The translations under genes and the position numbers were made by a program. Below, piece after piece: positions 28,626 through 39,990 of a stretch of 64,000 bases of DNA. The notes under the pieces were generated by a model. That model worked only from the letters and a program-made list of their open reading frames with translations, was not told the DNA's origin and made no database searches. Origin of the DNA: Pararge aegeria (lineage: Eukaryota; Arthropoda; Insecta; Lepidoptera; Nymphalidae); NCBI RefSeq assembly GCF_905163445.1, contig NC_053182.1, positions 2,418,001 to 2,482,000 of the forward strand, read 5' to 3'. Each line of letters starts with the position of its first letter. The stretch's first letter is position 1.

Positions 28626-28799
28626 GGTGCATTGCTGACTTCAATACTATAAAAGAAACATATAGCTTAATTCGCTACGCTCCGAGAAAAGTTTGCTATA
28701 CTTTTCGAGTATAGCAAATTTAGCTCGACGTTCTTTGTATGATGCTTTGCAACTTTTTAATTATTTCGGACTAAGAATTTATTGATTTTAAGTTAGTAT

Positions 28800-29215
28800 A
28801 TAATTCTATGGGTCTCATAAGACGGCTCAGAGTCATTCAGCGGGCGATGGAAAGAGCTACGTTAGGACTATATCTACGTGATCAAATCTCGTGATCAGAA
28901 ATGAGGAGATCCGTAGAAGAACTAGAGTTACCGACATAGCTCAACTAGTCGCGAAGCAAAAGTGGCATTGGGCGGGGAACATAGCTCGGAGAACCGATGG
29001 ACGTTGGGGTTCCAAGGTGTTAGAGTGGCAACCCCGCACCGGTTAGCGCAGCGTTGGGCGACCCCCAACCGTGTGGACAGACGACATCAAACGAGTCGCG
29101 TGGAGCCGCTGGATACAAGCGGCCCAGAATCGTGGAGTTTGGAACTCCCTACAAAAGACCTACTCGTATGTCCAGCAGTGGGCGTCAGTCGGTTGATTTG
29201 GTGGCGGTGGTGGTG
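28800..29215 (+). pseudogene. RTE-like LINE, C-terminal ORF fragment
   Basis: The plus strand starts in frame as MGLIRRLRVIQRAMERATLG, and further on the frame-shifted equivalent of the GRPPxRWTDDI...WNSLQKTYVQQW end, closing with GTCAGTCGGTTGATT. Several stops and frameshifts. It is the longest RTE piece in the window. Confidence 0.7.
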
Positions 29216-29235
29216 ATGTAACTCTATGTTTTATT

Positions 29236-29495
29236 TAGGGAGCAGTGATAACCTAGCGGTTTTAACCTTGTAGTCTTTTATCAAGGGGACCGGGTTCCAT
29301 TCCCTGCACGACTCTTCTTTCTTTAACTTTTCGGAGTTAAGTATGTTTAATTAAATAATATAAAAACATTTTGCGGGAACCTGCATGCCTGAGAGTTGCC
29401 CATATTGGTTTTCAGATGTTCCTAGTGCATTCGCATTTGGCCACTTCTCAGGAGAGGAGACCCGTGCTGTAGTGGTCCAGTTTATTAATGACTCT
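29236..29495 (+). repeat. Degenerate SINE-B copy
   Basis: GTGATAACCTAGCGGTTTTA, GGGTTCCATTCCCTGCACGA and AACCTGCATGCCTGAGAGTT. Confidence 0.6.
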
Positions 29496-29742
29496 GCTCT
29501 CAAGTCACTTTAAGGCCAAGATGCCTAAAAATGCACCGCTCTGGTACGAGAGTTTGGAACGTAAATTTTCATGCCACCGCAGACGCAACCGACCGTTGGT
29601 TTCCCAACGCGCAGATTTAAGTCAGGAATATTTCTTATAAGAACATGTCTTATAGGTATTCGTGTAGGTTTTATTACAATAAGAAATTTTAACAATCGTA
29701 GTGCTAATAACATTTGCTTAAACAAACCACGTACAAATTACG

Positions 29743-29897
29743 GTAAATAAATAAATAAATAAATAAATATACTGCGACAATACACACATCGCCATCTAGC
29801 CCCAAAGTAAGCGTAGCTTATGTTATGGGTACTAAGATGACTGATGAATATTTTTATGAATAATATACATAAATAATAGCAATATACATATAAACGG
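29743..29897 (-). repeat. SINE-A 3' part
   Basis: (AAAT)n tail, CACATCGCCATCTAGCCCCA and AGCTTATGTTATGGGTACTA; the tRNA head is missing. Confidence 0.75.
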
Positions 29898-30267
29898 TAA
29901 GAAAAACATAAGCTTTGAAAGAGCATTAATGTATAATAAATAACCTAACGACATTAAAATAGAACAAAATTTCAATGTTTTTAAGAAAAAACTTTAAACC
30001 TTTGTAATTGACAAAATCTAAGTGCGGTCCTGGCTGTGTATGAGAGTATGAAGTTTTTATAAATTTACCCTCAAGTTTTTTATATAATTTCTGATTGTTT
30101 TGACGTCCCTTTGTTTGTAGATTTAATATTACTACATAAAAATAAGTTGTAAATATTCACATTGAGTAAAATTGTAATTTATTTTGAGAAAATAAACGTC
30201 TTTAACCACAAAATTTACAGCGCGACCGAATTAACAAGACCATACTACGGGTTTATCACTTTTTTTT
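29898..30267. other. Unassigned AT-rich DNA
   Basis: Nothing recognised. Confidence 0.4.
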
Positions 30268-30500
30268 TTAATTCCACTACAAAGCCCTCGGCTGAAACCT
30301 CAGATACCTACTTGGTAAGTGATGATGCAATCGAAGGTGGTTACGATTTAACCTTTTAGGGGTATGGGTTAATATACCTGCCATACCCCTAACATTAAGT
30401 TTATTAAGTTAATCTTCATTGTTGGTAGGGTGGTAACTAGCCACGACCGAAGCCTCCCACCACACAAAACCATCACAACGTTATGAGAGGCCGTAGTGGT
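30268..30500 (-). repeat. Family J repeat
   Basis: CTACTTGGTAAGTGATGATG, GGTAGGGTGGTAACTAGCCA and CGAAGCCTCCCACCACAC. Confidence 0.55.
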
Positions 30501-30525
30501 CCAGTTATATGAAGGTACCTACTAT

Positions 30526-30888
30526 CCTACTTATATTATAAATGTGAAAGTGTGGTTGTTTGTTACTCAATCACGCAAAAACAGCTCAACGGACTTAGAT
30601 GAAATTTGGCATGCTACATGCATGCCTTTGACATGGAAAATAACATAAGCTACCTTTTATCCCGATTCCTTAAGAAGTTCCCGGGGGAAAATTGAAAATT
30701 GTTTACGAGCCAAGCCGCGGGCAGCAGCATTAAAATTTGGTATGCTTGTCACCTATGCTACGGAAAAGGACATGTACTTTATATACCGATCTCTAATATA
30801 TAGTTCCCGTGGTGAGATAAAAAGTTTTTACCGAGTAAATAAAAACCTTAATCCACGCGAATGAAGTCGCGGTTATCAGCTAGTGTTA
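30526..30888 (+). mobile_element. TATTATAAATG-type (Lep1-like) element, two-unit form
   Basis: CCTACTTATATTATAAATGT, CACGCAAAAACAGCTCAACG, CCAAGCCGCGGGCAGCAGC, then a second unit ending GTCGCGGTTATCAGCTAGTG. The same two-unit layout is at 57925-58280. Confidence 0.55.
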
Positions 30889-32284
30889 AATAAACCCCAT
30901 ATTCATATCTTACAGCGTTTATTTGTTTGAGTATCTCTTCTTACAGCATAACGCATTATAAACTCAAACAACAAACTGTTCAACATTTAATTAGCATGAT
31001 TTTTTATAACCTTCCTTTTTGATCTGGGCTCCTGTCATTTTGAGTTCCCATTCTGACTTATTTCGACCACAGATTTTGCATAATTTTGACCAGGCAAAGG
31101 CAAATTTGCTAAGATGACACTAAATTACGTTTTAGGAATATCCCTCAATAAATTCAAAGTTTTTATTAAACGTTAGCATTTATAGAAAAATCCTAATATA
31201 ACCTGTTCATAACATTAAGGATATACCTTAATAAATAATTAAAAAAGCTCGGAAATGAACAGGTAAGCTCTTAGAGTTTTTAAATATGTTATTTTTTTTT
31301 TTGAGATGCGTGTCTTCTACGGCTAGGATGCGTTTGACTAGCTTTAGTTTTAAGTTAAAACCATCGTAAAATTATCACTATCAACTCACTACAATAGAAT
31401 GTTGTAACACTAAATTCCAATTCGTTTTATATGCTCAGAAAAGCATCTGAAGCGATAGCCCACCGCGCGTCTCCAATGCGGGTTGACGGACTTAGGACTT
31501 TCGTATTGTAACTAGGCCCATACCTTCAGTAAAGAAAACTATAACTTTATTGTAAAACCTCTCTAAGCCATGCTTATTTTTGAATTAACTTCCTACTGTA
31601 TTTCTTCATCATCGATAAAGTAACATCGACTAATGTTTTTTCGCCCTCTTCCTAATATCTTCCACACAATTTGTTATATTTGACATCGAGTTACGCCCAC
31701 TTTCCCCTAATATTAGTGTAAATCTTATCCATTAAGGGCAATAAAAATCACCCTTTGACTCCAGCATCCTCTCTTTGTCCTATCCACAATGAGAAAACGA
31801 GACAAAACATTAACCCTATGGTAACTAAATAAAGATATGACGTGGTTATTGCAAATTTATTCTAAGCTCTTCCGATTTTTTCTAGCAGGAGTTCCCATTT
31901 CGACTCAAATAATATTATCAACTGATTATATGAATGCGTTAAATTAGAACCTCCTTTTCACATAAACCCATTTGCTTGGTTATAAAATGATTTTATTAAA
32001 ATAATATAAAATACGTATACTATGAAACAAGAATCTTTGTAGATAGGTACGTTATAATCAATAGCCTATGACAGCCCACAGCTGGACTAAAGGATTGTTT
32101 GCCCATAATCACTAGGCTGGCCAGACGCGTTGGTGACATAGAATTAAAAACATACAGAACCCTCATTCAGCCATTAGTATTAATAAAAATAATATAATAA
32201 TCTCATCCATCTCTTAAAAATAATTTAAATAAATTAAAATTCAAAAAATTTAAAATTACATTATTCAAAAAAGACCATCATCAT
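30889..32284. other. Mostly unassigned DNA with a LINE-C piece
   Basis: 31130-31260 holds a plus-sense LINE-C fragment (ATCCCTCAATAAATTCAAAG, GCATTTATAGAAAAATCC). At 31455-31500 is a short repeat word set (GCCCACCGCGCGTCTCCAATGCGGG) with weak relatives at 46935, 51300 and 57405. No gene is seen. Confidence 0.4.
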
Positions 32285-32465
32285 ATCAACTGATCGACGT
32301 CTTTAGCTGGACATAGGTATTTTGTAGGGTGTTCCGAGCTCCACGGTTTTGTGCCGCTTGGATCCAGCTGCTACCTGCGCCGTGCTTAATGTCGTCTGTC
32401 CACCTCGTTAGGGGTTCACCCACGCTACGGTTACCAATGCGGGGATGCCATACCAGCACCTTGGG
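32285..32465 (-). pseudogene. RTE-like LINE, C-terminal ORF fragment
   Basis: TAGGGTGTTCCGAGCTCCAC, TGTGCCGCTTGGATCCAGC and TGTCGTCTGTCCACCTCGTT are the minus-sense end of the RTE ORF; broken by frameshifts. Confidence 0.65.
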
Positions 32466-32469
32466 CCTG

Positions 32470-32690
32470 TGTCAGTATGCTATTTGGAAAACCTCCCATT
32501 TACAGAGCACTGAAAACACACATGTATGCCTACCTAGTGCTGCATAAATAGATTTTCTGGTTTTTCTGAGTGTTTTCAGAATACTCTTGAAAAAACTAAA
32601 TACTTAAATACTCTTTTCTTTTTCTTGGAGCTTCCTCGCATTCTGCTCATCACTGATGCTCTATTATTGCATGAAATGCATTGTGTCCAA
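32470..32690 (-). repeat. Family K repeat fragment
   Basis: CCTAGTGCTGCATAAATAGA, GGAGCTTCCTCGCATTCTGC: inverted copy of 6560-6730. Confidence 0.5.
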
Positions 32691-32825
32691 AATGGTGAAA
32701 GTGCCCCGAACACGTTTGACTACTAACCCGCGGACTGTTAGCTAGCTCACATACTTTTCTCGTTTTCCCCATTTTTTGGAAAACTTTTAGTACATAAGAG
32801 GTACCTAAAGTAATAACTGTCAACG

Positions 32826-32942
32826 GCTAAATAGAATAAAGTGACTAACCGCCTGTTCGAAAAAACCCAACTTAAGTGGAGTGATTTTGTGGCTTCAATT
32901 TTAGTCGTGTACAAGGTTTCTGTGTGTTCTTAATTCTGTGGT
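32826..32942 (-). repeat. Partial copy of the 7901 hAT-like MITE
   Basis: Ends ACACACAGAAACC... on the minus strand with CAGAATTAAGAACACACAG, GTACACGACTAA and GAACAGGCGGTTAGT; only about the first 115 bp of the element are present. Confidence 0.6.
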
Positions 32943-33615
32943 TGGCAATTATGTGACAAAGTACACCACCTACCTACGTCGTAGATATTTTTATATATTG
33001 CTATTTTTTTTTTGTTAACTGCACTTCTACAAACGGACTTAACGGTTTATGTGACGTAGACACATGATACCTGTCTGTAGCTTAGAATTAGCATAAGGTT
33101 ATAGGTAAATGTTAATGGCACTAAATTATTTTTCTCACGCAACAAATCTAGTTTCGTTTATTAAATCCATAATATACTAAATGGCAAATTATGTTATTAA
33201 TAATATGAATATTATTAATATTGTTAATAAAAAACAAGTTTCTAAAACAATTCGGGACCGGGTTCGTTAATTTAATTCGCCTTTCGCTCGTTAAATGTTT
33301 ATATGTAATATAATTTATTTAAATCCCAAATAGTGTAGAGTTGGGTTTATTTTTAATATGTTTATTAGCTTTTTAATAATTTACATATCGATCCTCGATA
33401 GTTATTTCTAATTAATGTGGAAAAAAAAACACAGACAGACAGTAGCTATTTTCTTATTATATCAACTTTATTATACGCACATAACTACAATGATCTACAG
33501 TTTCATAAAAAAAATATTTCTCATTATTTTGTTATATGAAAAGGAGGTTGTTATTTAACAAGTCTTCGATGTTAGATCAGGTTTCACGTAGTGTTTGTGG
33601 AAATAATTTTTATAG
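32943..33615. other. Unassigned AT-rich DNA
   Basis: Nothing recognised. Confidence 0.4.
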
Positions 33616-33619
33616 GTTT

Positions 33620-33870
33620 TGTTTATTTATTTGTTTGAATACTTTATTGCACACGCACATTTTATACAAAGAAAAAACAAATAATACATAAGAAACACAA
33701 TAGAAAATGGGGCGTGCAAAGGCGGTTTTATCGCCAAAGCGATCTCTTCCAGACGACCTTTAACGTTAGGAAAGACGAAGAAACGGGTTGGTGCAGCAAT
33801 TTATGTTTAAAGTAGATATATATTTATAAAAAATATATAATAAAAAAAAAAGAAAAAAAACTACTGTCTC
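33620..33870 (-). repeat. LINE-H-like 3' end
   Basis: TACTTTATTGCACACGCAC, GGCGGTTTTATCGCCAAAG and GCGATCTCTTCCAGACGACC. Confidence 0.6.
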
Positions 33871-33917
33871 ATGAATCCTAATACTACACACATATTGTAC
33901 ATAATATATATATTACA

Positions 33918-34078
33918 AAGGCCTCCTACATTCGTTTCCATGCATCTCTAAAACGCATCGGTCCCATCGTTTCACAAAATCATCGCTCCACCTAATTTTC
34001 TAACGTCCTCTATATCGCTTCCTGCTCTCGGATACCATTCTGTAACTCTTTTTTCCTACGTGTCCGTCTTTTGCTATG
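33918..34078 (-). pseudogene. Non-LTR retrotransposon, C-terminal ORF fragment
   Basis: The minus strand reads RKRYRGR, a stop, then KIRWSDDFVKRWDRCVLEMH. The RGRxxxRWxDD pattern is the C-terminus of RTE-like LINE proteins. It lies directly upstream, in sense, of the LINE-H tail at 33620-33870, so the two probably belong to one element. Confidence 0.55.
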
Positions 34079-34079
34079 C

Positions 34080-34765
34080 TACTTCTGCATTTAAAATAGC
34101 TACAGATAAATATGTATGTATGTGTACATAATAGTCTTTTTAGGAATAAAAACGGTATTTGGATTTATTATTTGTGACAACAAAGTAGTTATTTTTCCAA
34201 TACTAAGGAACAAACGCAATATGTACGACAAATAACTATTGTGTTTCGTTGAAGTCTCTCAGTCTGTTCTCAAGACAGTTGTGAAAAAAAAAAAAACTAT
34301 CAACCCCTTTTCGATCTACAATGGTACCCCAATCGAACCGATATTAAATTTAAAACCCTTTTAAATACAATTGAATGATATTTATTGCGTTTTTTTTTCT
34401 TTTTTCGCAATCGATTCGCATTCGCCGTGTAATGCTCTAGATACGAGGACAATAGCGGCAAAAAAATAAAAAAAAAACATAAGAAACGTTGAGGGTGCGA
34501 GATGGGTAACTTGAGGTCATACTCACACCCCTGTACTTCCTGTTTGGAATTGCAGGGTTGGCAATTTATTCTTTTAGGTATTTTTCATAGTACCTAATAA
34601 CTGACGGAACAAAGATGCAGCTGACCTACTTGATGGTCTTTGGAAAACGAAAGTTTACTCCCGTTTATTACACGTATATTATTTGAATTTTATATCTACT
34701 CGTGCCCCAATGCTCGCAGAGTTGATAAAAAAAAACTGTTTTTTTCTTCCGGATTGTGATTAACC
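34080..34765. other. Unassigned DNA
   Basis: AT-rich with poly-A and poly-T runs; nothing recognised. Confidence 0.4.
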
Positions 34766-34965
34766 CTAATGATAAATTAAGGTGGGCTTCTTGGCGAGCC
34801 TCGGAATGGTACTCTGCCAGGAAGAGTTTAAACCCTAGGGCTCGAAGAAGCGAATGGATCGTCGGCCGGAGGGCGCCTCGTGTGAGGCCGCACCTCGGCT
34901 CAGGCGACGATTGGAGTGAAAGGGCCGTGCCCAAGTCCGGATGACGTCAGAAGTCAGGGACCTCG
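34766..34965. other. GC-rich 200-bp patch, unassigned
   Basis: GGCTCGAAGAAGCGAATGG, GGCCGGAGGGCGCCTCGTG and GGCCGCACCTCGGCTCAGGC stand out in AT-rich surroundings and are bounded by T/A runs on both sides. Frames of 62 (+) and 88 (-) codons overlap it but resemble nothing known. Possibly a piece of a GC-rich retrotransposon. Confidence 0.35.
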
Positions 34966-34992
34966 TTTTTTTTTGCATTTAATAAAACTGCG

Positions 34993-35345
34993 GGTAAAGA
35001 TAAACATAGACAGAGCAACACTTCGTAGGGTATGCAAGGAGATTCCTACAAAGTGCCGCTGTGTCCATCAGCCTAAGGCGTAGATGTTAGACCTCATGCG
35101 CCTGTAATTACACTGACAAACACGCCATTTAGATAGGCATATAGCATTACACATATGCATGCCGGTAGTGACGTGCACAGGAATTTGAACTCAGGTAAGC
35201 ATAAATAAGTAAAATGGCAAAATCCTCTTCCGTTGCTAGTTATATGAAAATGTTAGGGTAGGCAGCTCTTTTGTGCATCTATGAAGTGCACGCCACTGCA
35301 TGCCGGAAGTACTCCGGAAGAGCTCTGTCACAAGTTTAGTCATAC
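34993..35345 (+). repeat. Family I repeat, split by a MITE
   Basis: GCAACACTTCGTAGGGTATG and CATGCGCCTGTAATTACACT before, CTCCGGAAGAGCTCTGTCAC after, the MITE at 35166-35298. Confidence 0.6.
35166..35298. mobile_element. hAT-like MITE with perfect 8-bp target duplication
   Basis: Ends TAGTGACGTGCACAGG and GTGCACGCCACTG are inverted; flanked by exact CATGCCGG at 35158-35165 and 35299-35306. 133 bp. Confidence 0.8.
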
Positions 35346-35467
35346 TAAAAGCTGTCTGGTAAAACTTTGTCATTCCACGCATTGCTTAATATTCATCGAA
35401 ATAAGTAGGTACATAAGTAACACATATAGCTTATTATTCAGTTTTTTGTATGTCATAATAATAATGT

Positions 35468-35530
35468 GTTTTTTTTTTTTATTCTACTACAAGTTAGCCC
35501 TTGACTGCAATCTCACGTGGTGGAAAGTGA
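35468..35530 (-). repeat. Family J repeat, 3' end only
   Basis: Poly-T, CTACTACAAGTTAGCCCTTG and CTGCAATCTCACGTGGTGG. Confidence 0.5.
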
Positions 35531-36080
35531 TGATTTTTATTATAAAATAAATTATTAATCAAAATACTAATAGTTTTGGCCTGGAATTACTAATCAAAAT
35601 AAAATAGTTTTAAAAAAATATATTTATTTTTATAATTATTATTTAATAATGAGCAGTTTATTCAAATATGGTTAATGTTAATTAATTCGTTTTTGAATAT
35701 CAACTAATAAAATGTTGAATGAGATTAGATTATGTAAAATTGTATAGGTAGGAAGACATTCATAAATCACCTTTACACTGTTTACACTGGCAAAAAAATT
35801 AATATTTTTATTATAGATGGACGCTACACACATGCTCGTCCGAGAAAGTATTACCGCCATGCTAGGTTCTATCGCCAAGTCTGTCAAGGTCTGAAGAGCT
35901 TGATTGTTTGTGTGAATTCAGCGTCATGAGGAAATCTACGCCTAAGGATGATGGACACGGGGCGATACTTTGTAGGACTGAGAAGTTTTGCTTTTTTCAT
36001 CAACAGATTACTATATAACTATGTCTTCTCTCTCTCTCTGACTCTAATGGGAGGATAATAGCGGGGTACTTCCCACTAAG
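35531..36080. other. Unassigned AT-rich DNA
   Basis: Nothing recognised. Confidence 0.4.
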
Positions 36081-36084
36081 CTAA

Positions 36085-36340
36085 CACTTGTCTTTCTATT
36101 CTAGGTATAACCTAGACAGTCCTCTGTGCAGAGCATGTATGGAAGCAGAAAAACACCGATACACGTAATGGTCCCATCCAACGGAGAAGCAAGACAACTT
36201 GCAGCAAACCTTGGCTCCTCAGCATCACTACCTGATGCACTTGGCAACCTGGCGGTCAACCAAGTACGGGTACAGGCCCAGAAGGAAAAAGGAGAAGATG
36301 GGAGGGCGATTTACTGTAGGAAACAAAATAGAAATATGAA
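36085..36340 (+). pseudogene. LINE RNase H C-terminal fragment, frameshifted
   Basis: The plus strand reads YNLDSPLCRACMEAE and, after a one-base shift, TPIHVM...ANLGSSASLPDALGNL. The C-x2-C...H spacing followed by LxDALGNL is the C-terminal zinc/RNase H region of R1- or jockey-like LINE proteins. A separate frame can be read from ATG 36135 but it has no start of its own. Dead copy. Confidence 0.6.
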
Positions 36341-36344
36341 TAGC

Positions 36345-36836
36345 TTAAAATATTGACCTCCTTTTATTTTTATTAAGTGTTGGCAACCCTACGTTACAAC
36401 GCACAATCCAAAGATCAGTGTGACAGGTCACGGGGCACGGCGCGTCGCGTTCCGTGAGAACGCCAACTGGGCAGCTGACAGACTCCGAGCTGGCGACGTA
36501 TCGCGAAACGAGCCGATGACAGCAATGACAAATAAATAATAACTGAGTATTAGCGCTCAGCTCAACGTATTGCAATCAAATTGTTTAACATAAAGAATTT
36601 TCACGGGGTGCAACCATTGATTTAATATGTTATTCTCTGGGCGATAGTACCATATTTGGTTAGGTCAATATATTTTCATGTGACGTTTGTTTTTTTATTT
36701 TGGTTCAATTGTTGATTAATATGAACATATTTATTTACAGCTTGACAGCTCTACATACACCATATAAGTAGATAATAATCTATGTACCATCATCACCACA
36801 CAACAGCGGAAATATGCTATGTACTGCTTTATATAG
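36345..36836. other. Unassigned DNA with a GC-rich patch
   Basis: 36395-36530 is GC- and CpG-rich (GGGCACGGCGCGTCGCGTTC). The overlapping 76-codon minus frame is not recognised. Confidence 0.35.
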
Positions 36837-37292
36837 TGTTTGTCAAAATTCAAAATTCCTAATATAAGCACTTTTGAAACGTCAAGTCTGTCTATGTGTA
36901 GTGACTCTGCCACCGGTTCGGAAGGCAGATTCTACCGAGAAGAAGCCGGCAAGAAACTCAGCAGTTGCTCTTTTCCAACATTTACAATTTACATTTTACA
37001 TTTTAAAATTCATTTTTCTATCTTGTGAGATATGAAAGCGGAGCCGGATGCTTCCAAGCAACCTTGTCATTAAGAAATTCATAAATTGTATAAAACCATA
37101 ATAACCTCGCTGTAATAAATGTGTTTTACCACATTCTTTAAACTTATGCATTGGTAGGTCCAAAATTACCTTAGGAATCATATTACAAAAGCGTATACTC
37201 AGTCCCACAAATGACTTCTGCACCTTTCGCAGACGATATGCAGATGTCACTAATTTATGACCATTTCTTGTAAGTCGAGTTGTGATAAGCAC
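36837..37292 (-). pseudogene. LINE-D 3' end: C-terminal RT fragment and 3' UTR
   Basis: The minus-strand frame 36996-37292 has VGLSIRFCNMIPKVILDLP...FKECGKTHLLQRGYY, the pattern of the last ~60 residues of a CR1/jockey-like reverse transcriptase (IRFxNxIPxxI...LPxxxFK). The 3' UTR (36837-36985) includes GACGTTTCAAAAGTG (complement) and is the block found alone at 5930 and 19120. Confidence 0.65.
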
Positions 37293-37399
37293 ATGACTAA
37301 AAACTTTTTAATTTTGATTTTAAAAAAAAGGCATGTTATATATTAGAGATAGGGCAGCAAAGTACACATTCGCTTTGTTATTCCCATAAATTTTATGTG

Positions 37400-37590
37400 T
37401 TTAGCAGCCCTGCGTGATAAGGTTTACGACCTCTGGGAGATCCCGTGTTCAATCTCTGACAATTAGAACTATCGTGGTAGAAACCGATTAAAGGTATCTA
37501 TTTATTTATTATAACCGCCATACCCCATATAAGATTAGCCCACTACCATCATCTCCTACCACCAGGTGTGATAAATAAAAAAGCTAGTTC
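37400..37590 (+). repeat. Degenerate family J-like repeat
   Basis: GATCCCGTGTTCAATCTCTG and AGCCCACTACCATCATCTCC. Weak match. Confidence 0.35.
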
Positions 37591-37854
37591 AGCGATCACA
37601 TCACCTATACCATGAAAAGGCCATTCTAACCAGCATGATACGAGTAACTACTCCTTGGACTTCTCAAAGAAGCCATGAATGAAGCACCGACCTGGTGGTA
37701 CCACCATTGTGCCAGAAACTATTTAAACTATTTAATTTGACTGCCACCCGCTACTTCCGTTCACGTTATTATACGAATCGCTAGGGTTGCCGATTGCTGT
37801 ATTTCTTAAAAACAAATTACCTACACCTTAGCACACCACACTATTAGCGGTAGG

Positions 37855-37999
37855 CAGTGGCTTGCACGGGGTTTTTAACCAGGGTATGCATAAAGCAGGT
37901 ACATGGGCATAAAATGGAAAAAATCCCCACCAATACGAGTTTATACACAATAATTTGGGTATGCAGTGCTTTTGTGCATGTATGAAGTGCACGCCACTG
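37855..37999. mobile_element. hAT-like MITE with perfect 8-bp target duplication
   Basis: CAGTGGCTTGCACGGGG and GTGCACGCCACTG ends; flanked by exact GCGGTAGG at 37847-37854 and 38000-38007. 145 bp, related to 35166-35298. Confidence 0.85.
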
Positions 38000-38169
38000 G
38001 CGGTAGGTACCTATATGAAAAATGAAACTTCAAAAATATTCAACGAGTTTAGTAAGTGGATAAACTTAATCTCAAATCAAAACTTTTATAAATGCAACGA
38101 TCAAAAACGAAAAAGTATTTACATTTAATAATAAATATTACATTAACATGTAGGTAACGTTTGGCATTT

Positions 38170-38403
38170 TTTTTTTTATGTTTATAGACAAGCGCTTGGC
38201 TGCAATCACACCTGATGGTAAGCGATGATGCAGCCAGGTGGAGCGCGCTTGCCTAGAAGATGCCTATTCACTCTTGATTTGAAGGTACTCATATTGTAAG
38301 AACTGGGGAAAATGGAAGCTGGAAGAGCATTCCATATCCTAGCGGTGCGGATCAGAAACGAAGATTTTTTTGGGGTCGATATACCTAACGAAGTAAGTCT
38401 CAT
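38170..38403 (-). pseudogene. LINE C-terminal RT fragment with 3' tail
   Basis: The minus-strand frame 38206-38403 reads FLIRTARIWNALPASIFPSS and YNMSTFKSRVNRHLL, a textbook C-terminus of jockey/CR1-like LINE reverse transcriptases. It ends in GCTTACCATCAGGTGTGATT (complement) and an A-rich tail. 5'-truncated, no RT core. Confidence 0.75.
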
Positions 38404-38502
38404 TTTAAACCTATTTACTAGGTATCATTAGACGTATTTAGTGGTAAAGAGTATGTAGGAACTTTAGGTAACTTGTGAAATTAACTAAATAAATTTTATA
38501 TT

Positions 38503-38930
38503 TCCTCTGCAGGGCACGGGTTTCCTCTCCACGATGAGAAGGGGTTAAGGTCCTAGTCCACCACGCTGGCTCAGTGCGGATTGGTGGACTCCACACACCT
38601 TTGAGAACATTATGTAGAACTCTCAGGCATGCAGGTTTCCACACGATGTTTGCCTTCACAGTTAAAGCAAGTGATATTCTATTTACGTATAATTTGAGCC
38701 TTCAAGGCAAGAGTCTATAGGCTTTTTCTAGGCAAGCGTGCTCCAACCTAGACCTTATCATTGCTTTCTAACGGGCATGACTATCGTCAAACGCTGTCCT
38801 ATCGTTAATAAAAAATAAAAAAAAACTTAAAACGCACATAACTTTGTAAAGTTGCGTGCTGGGATTCGAACTCGGCCCCCCGAAAGTGAACTTGAGCTCC
38901 TACCCACTGCGCTATCACCGCTTATTCCAC
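38503..38930 (-). repeat. SINE-B copy with an internal insertion
   Basis: GGCTCAGTGCGGATTGGTGG and GCATGCAGGTTTCCACACGA to about 38680, then some 150 unrelated bases, then AACGCACATAACTTTGTAAA to CCCACTGCGCTATCACC. The insert ends in an A-rich run (near 38810-38828). Confidence 0.7.
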
Positions 38931-39433
38931 TATATTTAGCATCAACTGGCAACCCTACTAATCGCATACCTACAATGAAGGTTCTCGTAAACTAACCACC
39001 TTAAGCCTTTTTACACGAAATCGAACTATGATTATGAAATCTTAAACACTCAAAATTAAACCGTATCAACTATACTTTAAAGTTCGAAATTTCAAGCTTG
39101 ATGTACACAAAAGCATAGATTTTCATGTCCAGTGCATTGCGTATTGTGGTAAATCAGTAATCTGTGGTGTTGTTGGCTCGGTAATAAAGTGCCGGCGGAG
39201 TTCATAGTATTGGCAAAGTATTGGTAATATTCGGTCCTATTTCGTACCTACCATTGAGATTTGAGATCAATAGTTACTTTCATATACAGGATGTTTATGA
39301 TTCCTTACATATATCCTTTGTAGTGTTTACTATTTGCTTTTAGACCATTATTTGGAAGCCGATATTGGTTATGACTAGCAGAAGTAGTGTATATATTACG
39401 GAAATCAATGATGCACTCAGAAAATTAAGCAAA
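38931..39433. other. Unassigned DNA
   Basis: Nothing recognised. Confidence 0.4.
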
Positions 39434-39760
39434 GTCAAAGACAAATATTTCTTTATTCGAATAAGCACATAGATGGCACTTTTGATGCGTGCATTACATG
39501 TAAAATATGACAGAAGTTGATGGCGTTAACTAAATTCGTCAACTTAAAACTAAAGCTACGCGGGGTCCAAACGAGTCCTGGTCTAAGAAGCCCACAACAA
39601 ACTTAGCCGGGTGTTTTTTTTATTATCACCATCTCACATTGTCAATTTAAATTATTAGAAGAGCAACCTGGTTAGAGCAATAATTCACACCCAAGCGTTT
39701 TAATCGATTACATATTCCTTTATTATATCTATAATAATAGGACTTTTCTATAAGCTTATT
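39434..39760 (-). repeat. LINE-C 3' end
   Basis: GATGGCACTTTTGATGCGTG, ACTTAGCCGGGTG and AACCTGGTTAGAGCAATAAT in minus sense. Confidence 0.65.
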
Positions 39761-39829
39761 ATAGTATAAAGGATACGAAAGGATACGAGTAGGTCATAGA
39801 CTTGGTAGGTAGCCGCATGTAATTATATG

Positions 39830-39990
39830 AATCTGGTTTTCGCCATCATTTCACTACCGTGTAATTCTCATGTAATGTACGCATCAAAAGTGCCACTTAC
39901 AAGTGTAGGTACTTGTAAGTGGCACTTTTGATGCGTACATTACATGAGAATTACACGGTTTGAATAAAGATATTTTTGACTTTGACTTTC
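39830..39990 (+). repeat. LINE-C 3' end carrying a perfect 48-bp fold-back
   Basis: The plus-sense LINE-C tail (TCACTACCGTGTAATTCTCA to GATATTTTTGACTTTGACTT) contains an exact inverted repeat, 39857-39904 with 39911-39958, loop GTAGGT. Confidence 0.85.
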
